Shown here piece after piece: positions 56,601 to 64,000 of a DNA stretch of 64,000 nt. The notes under the pieces are model-generated. The model was not told the DNA's origin and ran no database searches. It was given only the letters and a program-made list of their open reading frames with translations. The stretch's first letter is position 1. Every line of letters begins with the position of its first letter. The DNA lies in contig OZ024895.1 in the NCBI GenBank assembly GCA_964017195.1, forward strand, positions 6,506,001-6,570,000, read 5' to 3'. The position numbers and the translations under genes were made by a program. The DNA is from Siderastrea radians. Lineage: Eukaryota; Cnidaria; Anthozoa; Scleractinia; Rhizangiidae.

Positions 56601-59600
56601 ATTATACAACCCTTGTAGGCGAACATCATCAATTATGGATTCAAAGACGTTACCCTATTAAAGACGAATCCTGTTATAGTTGTGCAACATGCACTTTGAT
56701 TAACATCGTATCAGTTACTGGGTAATTACTCTTGCCAGTAACTGTACTTTAAGATTAGGGTTGTAGATTAAGTCCTTAGGAATTACCGGTAACACCTCGC
56801 TCAAGATGCAGGGCAATTCAAGATCCATGCAAATCGGGCTTGACAAAAGTGTGGGTCTCCTGTGTTAACTGTCTGGTTGCCTAGGTTACCATGCACCGCT
56901 GGACCTGTATGTAGAGCTGAACCACATGTCGTCCACTCTTGAACATCCCTTCCCCTCAGACAAGCAAATAAACCTGTGTGTTGGCAAGGAATGGTACAGG
57001 TTTCCAAGCAGCTTCTTCTTACCTTCAGAAAGGTAAGTAAAACCCAGCATCGTTATACAAATTCTCCCTACTCAATTCCGTAATTTTTTCTAGTACCACT
57101 TGGAAGAAATTGTTAAAACAACAAGACAGTTCATCTTTGGTGATCATTTACTTTGTTCTCATGATCTGTACTGTTATATTGGACTGATCGGATGGGGAGA
57201 TGTTTGATGCTGGTCGTTATTGGGGCTTAGGGAGTTAATCCTAAAACCGCAGCTAAGCAGCATTACAATGTGATCGTTTGCCAACATGTAGAACATTGCT
57301 GTGTTTATAAAACAAATTCATGTGAACTCCAGGAGAAAGACTACAAGAGAAAAAGATTATCACAATAATATTATTGATTTATCCTAGATGGCATCTCCAA
57401 TTTATCCGCTCCGAATTTCGTGGCCAGTTACCGAAGCCTTACAGTGACGCAGCCAATGCCACAAAAATTATTCCCACACACATGAACGACATGAACAAAG
57501 AAGAGCCCTCAAGATATGTAAGTCACCTGAAAGTAATAACTAATGTCATAGACAACAAGCCAAACGCTTGTTTCCTTCCATGTTGGAGCCTTTTTTGTCC
57601 TTTGTACGAGGCGTAGAAGTGTTTGTGATTTACACAAACAAACGCGAAAGCAGAACTTCTTGCGTTGAAAAGGCAATAGCCTGAGAGCAAAAGTGGAAAA
57701 TGGCGGCAGAATCGTCATCACGCGATTACGTTCGCCTTTGGCGTTTACCGTAAACATGGGCATTTTCCATCCTATCAAAATTCAAATTTCTGGAATTCCC
57801 GGAGCCACTTGGTGGAACGGAAAAATACTGGAATAATTCGTACGATATTTTGGCATACCTCTTGAGGTTATTGTAATTTTCTGGAAATTCGGAAAACGGA
57901 AAATTAATCTTTCATTCGTCCTTTCTTTCTCGACCCCAGTTTTGGTGAAATGGGTTTGTTTCTCTTTATGGACGAGCCAAACGGCAAATGCTGTTCCATT
58001 CACCAACAGAAATTTTCTGCGATCAAGTCTTGAATTTTCGATCGAGTGGAAATCTCTGTTTTCGTGGTACCTCTTAGTTTAGTAATGTCCAGTTTTGAAT
58101 TAACCAAAACCGCTGAATAAAGATACTGTAGTATAGTAGGAATCGGGTAATCCTTTTTTTGCACGGGAATCTCATTAGCGTACGCAGGAATACATTAAGG
58201 TCGATGACGCCATAAGCTTTGTCTTGCTCTCGTGAATAAAATGCGCTGGAATCTTATTAGTGTTAAATGGAATAATGAGATTACTAACGAGATTCCAGTG
58301 CATTTTATTCACGAGAGCAAGACAATAGCCTATGACGTCATCGAGCTTAATGTATCCCTGTGCATGCTAATGAGATTCCTGCGCAAAAACACAGGAGTAA
58401 CCGGTGCCTACAAAACTTCTGGCCAGAACGTCATGGTAGCCCAACTTCTAATACTTAAGACGCATTATTACAGGATTAGTCTCACTATGAAGTAAAATAT
58501 TCACAAATAGGATGATGCTGAGTTCCAAGATAACACAATACACAGCGTTGTTAATAGTTTATCTACTCATCTTTTGCCTCGGAATTCAGATTGTCTAACA
58601 AATGCGTCTATTGCAGCTTTATCCAGCGGTCTTTGATAACTGAAAGTGGACTGTTTAAGAGTGGACTCGTTTGTTTCAACAGACATCTATTACCAAGTGC
58701 GACTTTCTGGTGGATTTAGAGACCGAGAAAGAAACAGAACTTGAACCAAACTTTGTGAAACGAACTAAAGAATGGGAAGTGGTGATTAAAAAGCCTTTTC
58801 TTGATGCAGAAAGGTAGGTTATAATGCTGTTACTTAGGGAATTACAAAAGACGTGCCTATTCATCGAAGCTGTTTCTTTTCGTTGTTGTTGTTTTGTTTT
58901 TGAGTCTGAATGTATTTGATTATTGTTACATCCAAAAGAGAGGTATAGGTTTAAGGGAGGGGTGAAGGGGAATCGATAATCCCTGGTCCTGCCTCCTAGA
59001 TCCGCCACTCTCAATTAAGAAGTTTTTTTATTATGGTGGAAAAGTGGACGTTCGCTGTTAAATACTGTGAACGAGTCAAAATCTTCGCTTTGGATGCCTT
59101 GAATAATTAATTAATTCTAAAGTGTAATCGTCCAGATGAAAGCCATTTAACAACACCTTTTTTTTGGTGCCGCTTATTATGTCGCACAAGTTGATTCTAA
59201 CTTTTGAGTCTGTGGATGAGTTCCTAAAGTTTGACCATTCAAATGAAAGCTACTGAGCAGTACTTTCCTGTGGTGCTGTTTATTATGCTGTACAAGCTGG
59301 TTCTATCTTTTTGGTCTGTAGATGAAATCCTAAAGTGTGACCATTCAAATGAAAGCTACTAAGTAGTACTCTCCTGTGGTGCTTTGTTTCCCTAGTCTGA
59401 TATTTGAGCCGTGCCAAGGCTGGGGTGAAGATTAAGCGTGTGGGCACTCTCTCTTCCTGGAAGCAAGTCAAACGGTGAAAAACTTGCGTTGACTTGCGTG
59501 TGAATTAGAGTATGATCAACAAGTTATCACAAGTAAACGCAGGTTAACAGATCGCAGGTTCAGTCAAGTTTTCAACTTGCGCTGCCCTCTAGTCCGTTCG

Positions 59601-60046
59601 ACCAGAGATGTACCGTATTTTCTCGATTAACCGCCGGGCCCCGGGTATCAAAGAGGGAATCGTAAATAAGCCCCTCATACGTTTATTTGTTGTATAACAA
59701 ACTTTAAGATTTAAGGGCAAAATACACGGCTGCCAAGAAAAACAAATAATCCTTTCTTAAAAAATGGCGGGCCCAAATAAACTGCTGATTTAAACAAACG
59801 CCATGCCAAGTTTGAAATAAACGCCGGGGGCGTTTAACTGAGAAAATACCAGTCTAAACTAAGGGTGTTTATTCTCTCTGTAGATCTCATCGCCTCTTCA
59901 GAGCGTTTTATATTCCGTTTGTATCTCACCGCTACACAAAATATATAAACTACATCTTACTGAGATCATTGCAGAGGGGAAATACCAAGGCCAGGAAAGG
60001 AAAAGAAAGAAAGGAACCTGGAAGAGAAGACGACGGTCTAGTTTAA
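42395..60046 (+). CDS. ALG9: ALG9 alpha-1,2-mannosyltransferase, 18 exons
   Basis: ER-membrane GT-C enzyme adding two alpha-1,2 mannoses to the dolichol-linked N-glycan precursor. Exons: 42395-42480, 44107-44251, 44596-44730, 45606-45676, 46485-46573, 48675-48753 (3' end uncertain by 3 nt), 49465-49526, 50736-50823, 51482-51587, 52221-52309, 53084-53126, 53748-53830, 54619-54690, 55869-55998, 56885-57032, 57388-57517, 58683-58813, 59884-60046. All but exon 6 have standard GT-AG sites. Hallmarks: SNISDCDETFNYWEP (catalytic DE), FGSGFQTWEYSP, IAPLGIVLYNVF, RPHKEERFLFPIYP, VGKEWYRFPSSFFLP, PTHMNDMNKEEPSRY. Many hydrophobic segments as expected. It ends in a basic, charged tail and TAA at 60044. 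Looks functional. Confidence 0.93.
43730..43915. mobile_element. MITE-like repeat in ALG9 intron 1
   Basis: GGGACAGTTCCAGGATTTTTC at the left and CCTCCCCCTGGATCTGCCCC at the right form imperfect inverted ends around a G-rich/C-rich body. A related half element appears near 58940-59012. Confidence 0.45.
44796..45037. mobile_element. MITE with GTGCCCGTTTCTCG ends
   Basis: Inverted ends of about 45 bp (GTGCCCGTTTCTCG ... TTTTCGGGCCCGG and inverse). Same family as the element at 1109-1688. Located in ALG9 intron 3. Confidence 0.8.
45050..45245 (+). mobile_element. TTAA-type MITE, copy in ALG9 intron 3
   Basis: Starts TTAACCCTCTAAGCCCTAAC; the interior ATCACTACTTGTTCAAACAA and GGAGAACAGTAAGGAG match copies at 48783, 49688 and, inverted, 61403-61610. 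The right end is truncated. Confidence 0.65.
45770..46047 (-). repeat. tRNA-derived SINE in ALG9 intron 4
   Basis: On the minus strand it begins GGTGGTGTAGTGGTTAGCAG (A-box region) with a B-box-like GGTTTGATGCC near 45980, then a body with CACCTGGGTGAAGAGAGAC on the plus strand. This repeat type is widespread in marine invertebrates. Confidence 0.65.
46830..48170 (+). repeat. 106-bp minisatellite in ALG9 intron 5
   Basis: Units beginning GCACCACAGGAAAGTACTGC, with TCATTTGAATGGTCACACTT and TTAGAACCACCTTGTACAGC. Starts at 47371, 47476, 47582, 47688 and on; about eight good units at 47260-48100, with decayed ones on both sides. Two inverted units occur at 59190-59390 in the last intron. Confidence 0.93.
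48783..49004 (+). mobile_element. TTAA-type MITE, copy in ALG9 intron 6
   Basis: TTAACCCTTTAGTCCCCAGT at 48783 and GGTCCTTTAGGGTCAATTTAA at the right form the inverted ends next to TTAA. Confidence 0.7.
49688..49885 (+). mobile_element. TTAA-type MITE, copy in ALG9 intron 7
   Basis: Starts TTAACCCTTTAAACCCCAGT; the body is closely related to the copy at 48783. The right end is lost. Confidence 0.65.
50607..50655 (+). repeat. (GAT)n microsatellite
   Basis: About 16 GAT/ATG triplets in ALG9 intron 7. Other short repeats: (ATT)n at 50142-50168 and (GT)n at 52058-52078. Confidence 0.95.
52485..52657. mobile_element. Palindromic MITE in ALG9 intron 10
   Basis: CAATAGAGCTGTTCTGTC at the left and GACAGAACAACTCTATTG at the right; arms of about 62 bp with few mismatches. 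Confidence 0.8.
53915..54272 (+). repeat. 178-bp tandem duplication in ALG9 intron 12
   Basis: TGTTTTGATCAGTTTCCATG followed by GGCACAAAGTGGCTAGGAAC-type sequence occurs at about 53915 and 54093. Each unit contains CCTGGA(C/T)GGGTTG, a poly-C run and GCTGAGCTGATCGCGTGATA-like ends. Confidence 0.85.
54871..55137 (+). mobile_element. TA-flanked MITE, copy 1
   Basis: TACCGTATTTTCTCGATTAA at the left and TTGAGAAAATACGGTA at the right. Same family and orientation as 59612-59849. Located in ALG9 intron 13. Confidence 0.85.
55376..55805. mobile_element. Foldback MITE, ~185-bp arms
   Basis: ATTAAGACGGAATCCATCAG at the left is mirrored at the right (ATGGATTCCGTCTTAAT). The arms match over about 185 bp with scattered differences and share TTTCTTATGGGGGCCCG / CGGGCTCCCATAAGAAA. 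It ends about 60 bases before ALG9 exon 14. Confidence 0.85.
56160..56425 (+). repeat. Degenerate GTAGACCACA-type repeats and poly-G
   Basis: Irregular repeats of CAGTAGAC/CAGACCACAG on both sides of a G-rich stretch at 56281-56300. ALG9 intron 14. Confidence 0.6.
58157..58390. mobile_element. Palindromic MITE in ALG9 intron 16
   Basis: The left arm (GCACGGGAATCTCATTAGCG ... CTTGCTCTCGTGAATAAAATG) is inverted in the right arm (CATTTTATTCACGAGAGCAA ... GAGATTCCTGCGC). Arms of about 105 bp. Confidence 0.85.
59190..59390 (-). repeat. Two inverted units of the 106-bp minisatellite
   Basis: TTTGACCATTCAAATGAAAG and AGTACTTTCCTGTGGTGC are the reverse complement of the intron-5 unit. ALG9 intron 17. 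Confidence 0.85.
59612..59849 (+). mobile_element. TA-flanked MITE, copy 2
   Basis: TACCGTATTTTCTCGATTAA at the left, ACTGAGAAAATACC at the right; the interior (AATGGCGGGCCCAAATAAAC) matches 54871-55137. Ends 34 bases before the last ALG9 exon. Confidence 0.8.
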
Positions 60047-60313
60047 CTGCCACCAAATGACAACTAGATACTTTTTCCGTCAAGAAACTTTTTTAAATCG
60101 AAGGGAACGTGTAATATTGTTCACCAATCCTGCGTGTTTTGCACTGGGCTTCCCAGTCTCCTTCACTTCGTTGCTATAGCTACCATTAAGTTACTGTTAC
60201 TCTTTTAAGCAAAAGCTTAATTTTCCAAATTATAGATTCCTCAATTATAATCTCAAAACAGAGAAGCCTGGAGGGAGACTGTTACGGCCTTATGTCTCTA
60301 CTAGCACGACGAG

Positions 60314-60314
<1 letters not shown>

Positions 60315-60359
<45 letters not shown>

Positions 60360-60368
60360 GGTGGTGGT
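60315..60368 (+). repeat. (GAT)n(GGT)n microsatellite
   Basis: Compound triplet repeat about 270 bases beyond the ALG9 stop. A candidate poly(A) signal AATAAA lies near 60577. Confidence 0.9.
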
Positions 60369-61402
60369 GAAATTAAGTACTCACTCAATTTAGAATTTTT
60401 TCCAGAAGTGATGACAATCTTTTACGTGTTCAAAATCGGCTAAATCCTTAAAGCTAGTAGTCCCTAATTTTTATTTAGCTATAACTAGTCACTAGTATTT
60501 TGTCATTCGTCACACGAGAACACAAGTACGCCTTGGTGTACCGATTTTAATTATTTTCATTTTCTTTTTAGACTGAAATAAATACAAGCAATATTTACTT
60601 CAAATATAATATATATACTTCGTAGAGGTAAAGCACGTCTGCAGTGCTCATAATTTATTTTGATAGAACTCTTAGTTGTTATAAATTATAACTCTGTTTT
60701 TGTAAGATAATTTAAGCCAACCGAAGCGGTTACCCGGTGGATTGGGCAAGTGCTTTGTACATTTGGGTACCTGTCTAAGCCTTCCCCTTCAAAACAACTA
60801 CGCGAAATAACCAAATTCTCAAGCTTCGTCGACACAAATGCGGTTTCGATTTTTTTTAACGCAGTTGGATGTGTTTTGCCTTCAAAAAACCCCACACTTT
60901 GACTTGCTTTCTCCTTATCGCGCTATAACGATGAAAAAAATTCGCGTTGTTCAGTTCATCTTAACGAAATTTCTGTCCAAAATAGACTTAAAGTTCCTAT
61001 TATTTCATTTACAATAGACTCTCGTTATCTGAAAAGCGCAAGGGAAACCAAAAATTGTTCGAGGTAACGGGAATTTGAGAAAATCAACAAAAAATAACTA
61101 ACCAACAAAAAAAGAAATGCGGAACACCGTCTGATAGGAACGAGTTACAGTTCATAGAGATGGCCAAGTTAGCCGGTGTTCCAGACAGCGGTTATCTAAT
61201 GTACCAATTCATTTCTTTATTTATTTATTTATTTATTTATTTGCGAAACGCAAGTGTTATCGGGAATATTTTGCCACGTTTCCGGCCAAAGGAAAGCGGA
61301 GACTTCTTCAAATGCATTAGTGTGGATGAGACCTCAACAAAAGTGGCAATTTTCCTACGCGTCCTTTTGTCTTGACAAAAATAGACTTGATTTGCTCTCA
61401 TT
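60369..61402. other. Intergenic, no gene recognised
   Basis: 3' flank of ALG9; includes (TTTA)n at 61214-61241. No conserved reading frame. Confidence 0.5.
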
Positions 61403-61610
61403 TTAACCCTTTAAGCCCCACTCTATACATATTAGTTCTCCTTACTGGTTGCCATACATTTGTTACACTACTAGTTGGGAGAAGTTGTTCTTATATCAAA
61501 AGAAACTTTGGTGATCATTTACCTAACTCTCCTTACCTGTATGCTTAATTTTGCATTAACATTACATTGAGAACTTTAATGCTGATCACTTTTGGGGCTC
61601 AAAAAGTTAA
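61403..61610 (-). mobile_element. TTAA-type MITE, inverted copy
   Basis: TTAACCCTTTAAGCCCC at the left and GGGGCTCAAAAAGTTAA at the right, both ending at TTAA; shares GGTGATCATTTAC with the reverse complement of the intronic copies. Confidence 0.8.
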
Positions 61611-61781
61611 GAATGCTAGGTGTGAAGTGTCCTGTAGCCTCTAACAATACTTGACGGCCAAAAAATGAAGAAAGCGCGTTTGGTCCATGTTTTGACGGAA
61701 TCTTTTTAAGGCGTCTGTTTTTGCCCATCCAGTTACATAACCGACCTGCTGCAGGCACCACTGCAAGGAATCATTATTTTT

Positions 61782-63600
61782 TTACCACTGAAACTCAACC
61801 ACGTGCTCGGTGACATTAAAGCTGCACTCCTCTTTTCCGATCCCATAGTGAAGCTTAATGTTCTTGCAGCGAATTTTCTCCTCACGAAAAGTGCAGCGAT
61901 ATCCACTGTTCTTCAAATCCGCCTCGGTGATGCTAACAAAGAGCTTCATTTCTGCATTGTTAAGAATACACACCACCAAATCAGTCTCTTTGAATCTTCG
62001 CTGTACATAATCGAATGTCTCCTGGTGGTGAATCAAACCCTGTTTAGCCGGTTTGGAGACGACCAGGTTGTGCGCATGCGGACCCACGCAGTCTCCGCAT
62101 TCCATGATTTTCTTGTGGTCTTCCAGTGACAGCAGGCTCACTTTACTCGTGGAAGTGAGGTTCTTTAGACTCTTCTCTTGCGCGTGCGTTATGATGTCTT
62201 GCTGCCACTTGACGAAATCGTTTCCAAGCTTCGATTTTCGCGCGTTTTCCAATTTGTGTGAAAAGACAACGGAGAAACGTTCCAACGTGTCAATCAAACC
62301 CTCTATTTGGTAAAACTGGGCTTCTTTGTAAACCTGCAAGAGTTAACAGATTTACACTGAATTCACAAGGTATAGTTCTTACCCTGGGAAGAGGGGGTTT
62401 CCCCAGCCTAGTACCCAGGCGTTCTCTTCTCACTCACACGACTTGGCGCGAAATATTCGTGACATCACCGAATTTCATACCGTTCTCCGGGGACCTCATT
62501 CGGTGACGTCACGACATTTCGCATCAAGTCGAGTCGAGTGAGCACGAGGAGAGCGCCTGGGTACTAGGCTCAGTTTTCCCCTTGTGCTGGGGACCAAACT
62601 GGTAAGCCTCTACGCAAAACCGTCTGATTTACTTAGGTGCATGTACGAAGTTTGTTGCACATATCGTCTGTTCTACACGCGCGTTCGCACAGAACCTTCC
62701 TCACCTTACTTTGAGCGTTCCTTTAAACTACAGACGCAAAACGTTTTTACAGTTGCTACTTCTGTTGCGTAAAACTAGTTTGCAAGCGAATCACATCGCT
62801 CGCACTTTTTTGACATAAAGCCGGCTGGAAACAATTTTCGTGCACAACCTTGATCTGTGCTGGATCAACAATCGGACGGTTTTGTGTAGAGATTTAACTT
62901 GTTCGCCCCTCGGCACAAGGCGACCAAGAAACCCCTGCTCGAAAATTGTATCTGGAAAAGACGCTGGACCCGGGGTGTGACTCGTCGTCTCGCTTAGGAG
63001 CGTAAGTTTCAGATTTTGGTCTCACTTAGGGGGTTCAGGACAGAAAGCCATCATTTTTACTTATACAGGTGTTGCAAAGGATAGACTATGAACGAAAACT
63101 CAAGATTTATGACAATGCTCCTAAAACCTAATATACTTGAAATAGAATACAGCATTCGATATAAAAATCTTCAGCGCAATGTAAATCACTATAGCTCTTA
63201 TTTGGTTTTCTGTTTTATCATGGTCTCCTTTTGGGTTCAAATAAAGCCTGAACCACGCTCAGATTGGTCTCCTTTAGGGTTTTAATTCTAATTGTCCGAC
63301 AAGCATCCTCGTCCCTTTCATATGGAAGTCCCCCCGCCCCTCGGGTGCTGGACCAATTCTTACCTCAAGCGCTAGATCAGCTGAAGGTAACTGGTTTCCA
63401 TCTCTAAGGAAATTTAAAATATACTTGAAGTACTTTCCATCTCGGTCAATGAAATACCTCCCTTCGCTGTCGGTATCCAGCTCATGTCGGCCGCTGAACA
63501 TGGCCGCCAGCATGGAGTGCTTGTCCTTGGTGAGTGTTGAGAGAGTGGTTACAAAGTTGTATCCACCGACATTGAGCGGGATCACCCGCGGCAAGAACTC
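61782..63600 (-). CDS. KCTD-type BTB/POZ domain protein (KCTD7-like), 5' incomplete
   Basis: Two minus-strand exons, 63600-63364 (79 codons) and 62333-61782 (183 codons plus stop), joined in phase 0 across a 1,030-bp GT-AG intron. Exon 1 here is a BTB/T1 domain: VIPLNVGGYNFVTTLSTL, MLAAMFSGRHELDTDSEG, YFIDRDGKYFKYILNFLRDG. The second exon starts VYKEAQFYQIEGLIDTLERF, the usual continuation in KCTD7/KCTD14-like proteins. KCTD proteins form oligomers and several act as cullin-3 adaptors; the target here is unknown. The exon opens with an AG acceptor at 63601, so the first exon and promoter lie upstream, probably beyond the window. Confidence 0.85.
62406..62569. mobile_element. MITE in KCTD intron
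   Basis: GCCTAGTACCCAGGCG at the left and CGCCTGGGTACTAGGC at the right; an inner inverted pair GGCGCGAAATATTCGTGACA / TGACGTCACGACATTTCGCA. About 164 bp, no coding potential. Confidence 0.85.
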
Positions 63601-63734
63601 CTGGAGGTAAATAAAAAATAGACTTTAAGGACCGATATGTTCATGCGTTCTTAATAGCGTTGTTTCATGTTTGCGGCAATTTATAGTTGGATTTGAGAGT
63701 CAGTGTTTCTTGGTGTTACGGAACAATTCTTAGT

Positions 63735-64000
63735 TACCGAATGGCACGAAATTTTCGCGGGAGTTTTATTTCGCGAATTGCCCATTTTTTGTGTTTCGCG
63801 GGAACAAATCAGTTTGGCGAATTTGGATTTCAGACTTAATCACAGGAAACATCGCGGATTTCTTGCAAGTTTCTCTCTGGTATTTGACGTACAAAACACA
63901 TAGGGCAACAAGAGATGCAATATTGTCTTGTTTATTGTACGTATAACTCAAAGCAGGGAGAAACACACAGTCAATTTTCTTTTCGCTGTTTAGCAAGAGG
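63735..64000 (+). mobile_element. Left part of a TA-inserting MITE
   Basis: TACCGAATGGCACGAAAT followed by TTCGCGGGAG and repeated TTTCGCG units resembles the ends of the element at 24419-26395. The right end is not in the window. Confidence 0.5.

Noticed and set aside
61803..62313. Plus-strand ORFs of 86-108 codons
   Set aside because: Antisense to the second KCTD-like exon.

Overview
The window looks like nuclear DNA of a stony coral or close cnidarian relative. The evidence is AT-rich sequence, GT-AG introns, animal genes (ALG9, ANKRD40, a KCTD-type BTB gene, a gamma-glutamylcyclotransferase-like gene), a large NACHT-LRR receptor with a nucleoside-phosphorylase domain, and very many short inverted-repeat transposons and tRNA-derived repeats. 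Species is not determined. All functions are read from sequence motifs and remembered family features; no search was run.

Region 1 (1-10,043): a + strand innate-immune-type gene (1717-8416). I resolve six exons with matching splice phases, giving a protein of about 1,039 residues: PNP-like nucleoside phosphorylase domain, two duplicated coiled-coil exons, NACHT NTPase, six near-identical 28-residue LRRs. The start codon lies about 30 bases from a MITE that itself holds a tRNA-like SINE and a 62-bp perfect inverted repeat.

Region 2 (10,044-37,901): a decayed Polinton/Maverick-type endogenous element. Its inverted termini begin AGTCAAAATGATGAGGG. It carries a protein-primed-type family B DNA polymerase (+), an F54H12.3-like retroviral-type integrase (-), a packaging-type ATPase (-), a candidate major capsid protein (-), a candidate minor capsid protein (+), a coiled-coil membrane protein, several small membrane proteins, a CxxC-rich protein and a large conserved unknown. 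Most are frameshifted. A TATATATA tract sits a few bases upstream of nearly every recognisable start codon, which looks like a shared viral-type promoter. The element has swollen to 27.9 kb through nested insertions: a MULE-like element with 10-bp target duplications, a roughly 45-copy 62-bp minisatellite, a foldback element with 9-bp target duplications, a Tc1/mariner-like element inside another MITE, and AT-microsatellite-associated MITEs. Subtracting these leaves about 18 kb, typical of Polintons. No maturation protease was recognised.

Region 3 (37,902-64,000): host genes. A single-exon gamma-glutamylcyclotransferase-like gene (39,252-39,830, +); ANKRD40 (41,469-42,236, -) head to head with ALG9 (42,395-60,046, +, 18 exons) across a 158-bp CCAAT-containing promoter; and a KCTD-like BTB gene (61,782-63,600, -, 5' end not seen). 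ALG9 introns are loaded with MITEs, SINEs and a 106-bp minisatellite that recurs inverted in the last intron.
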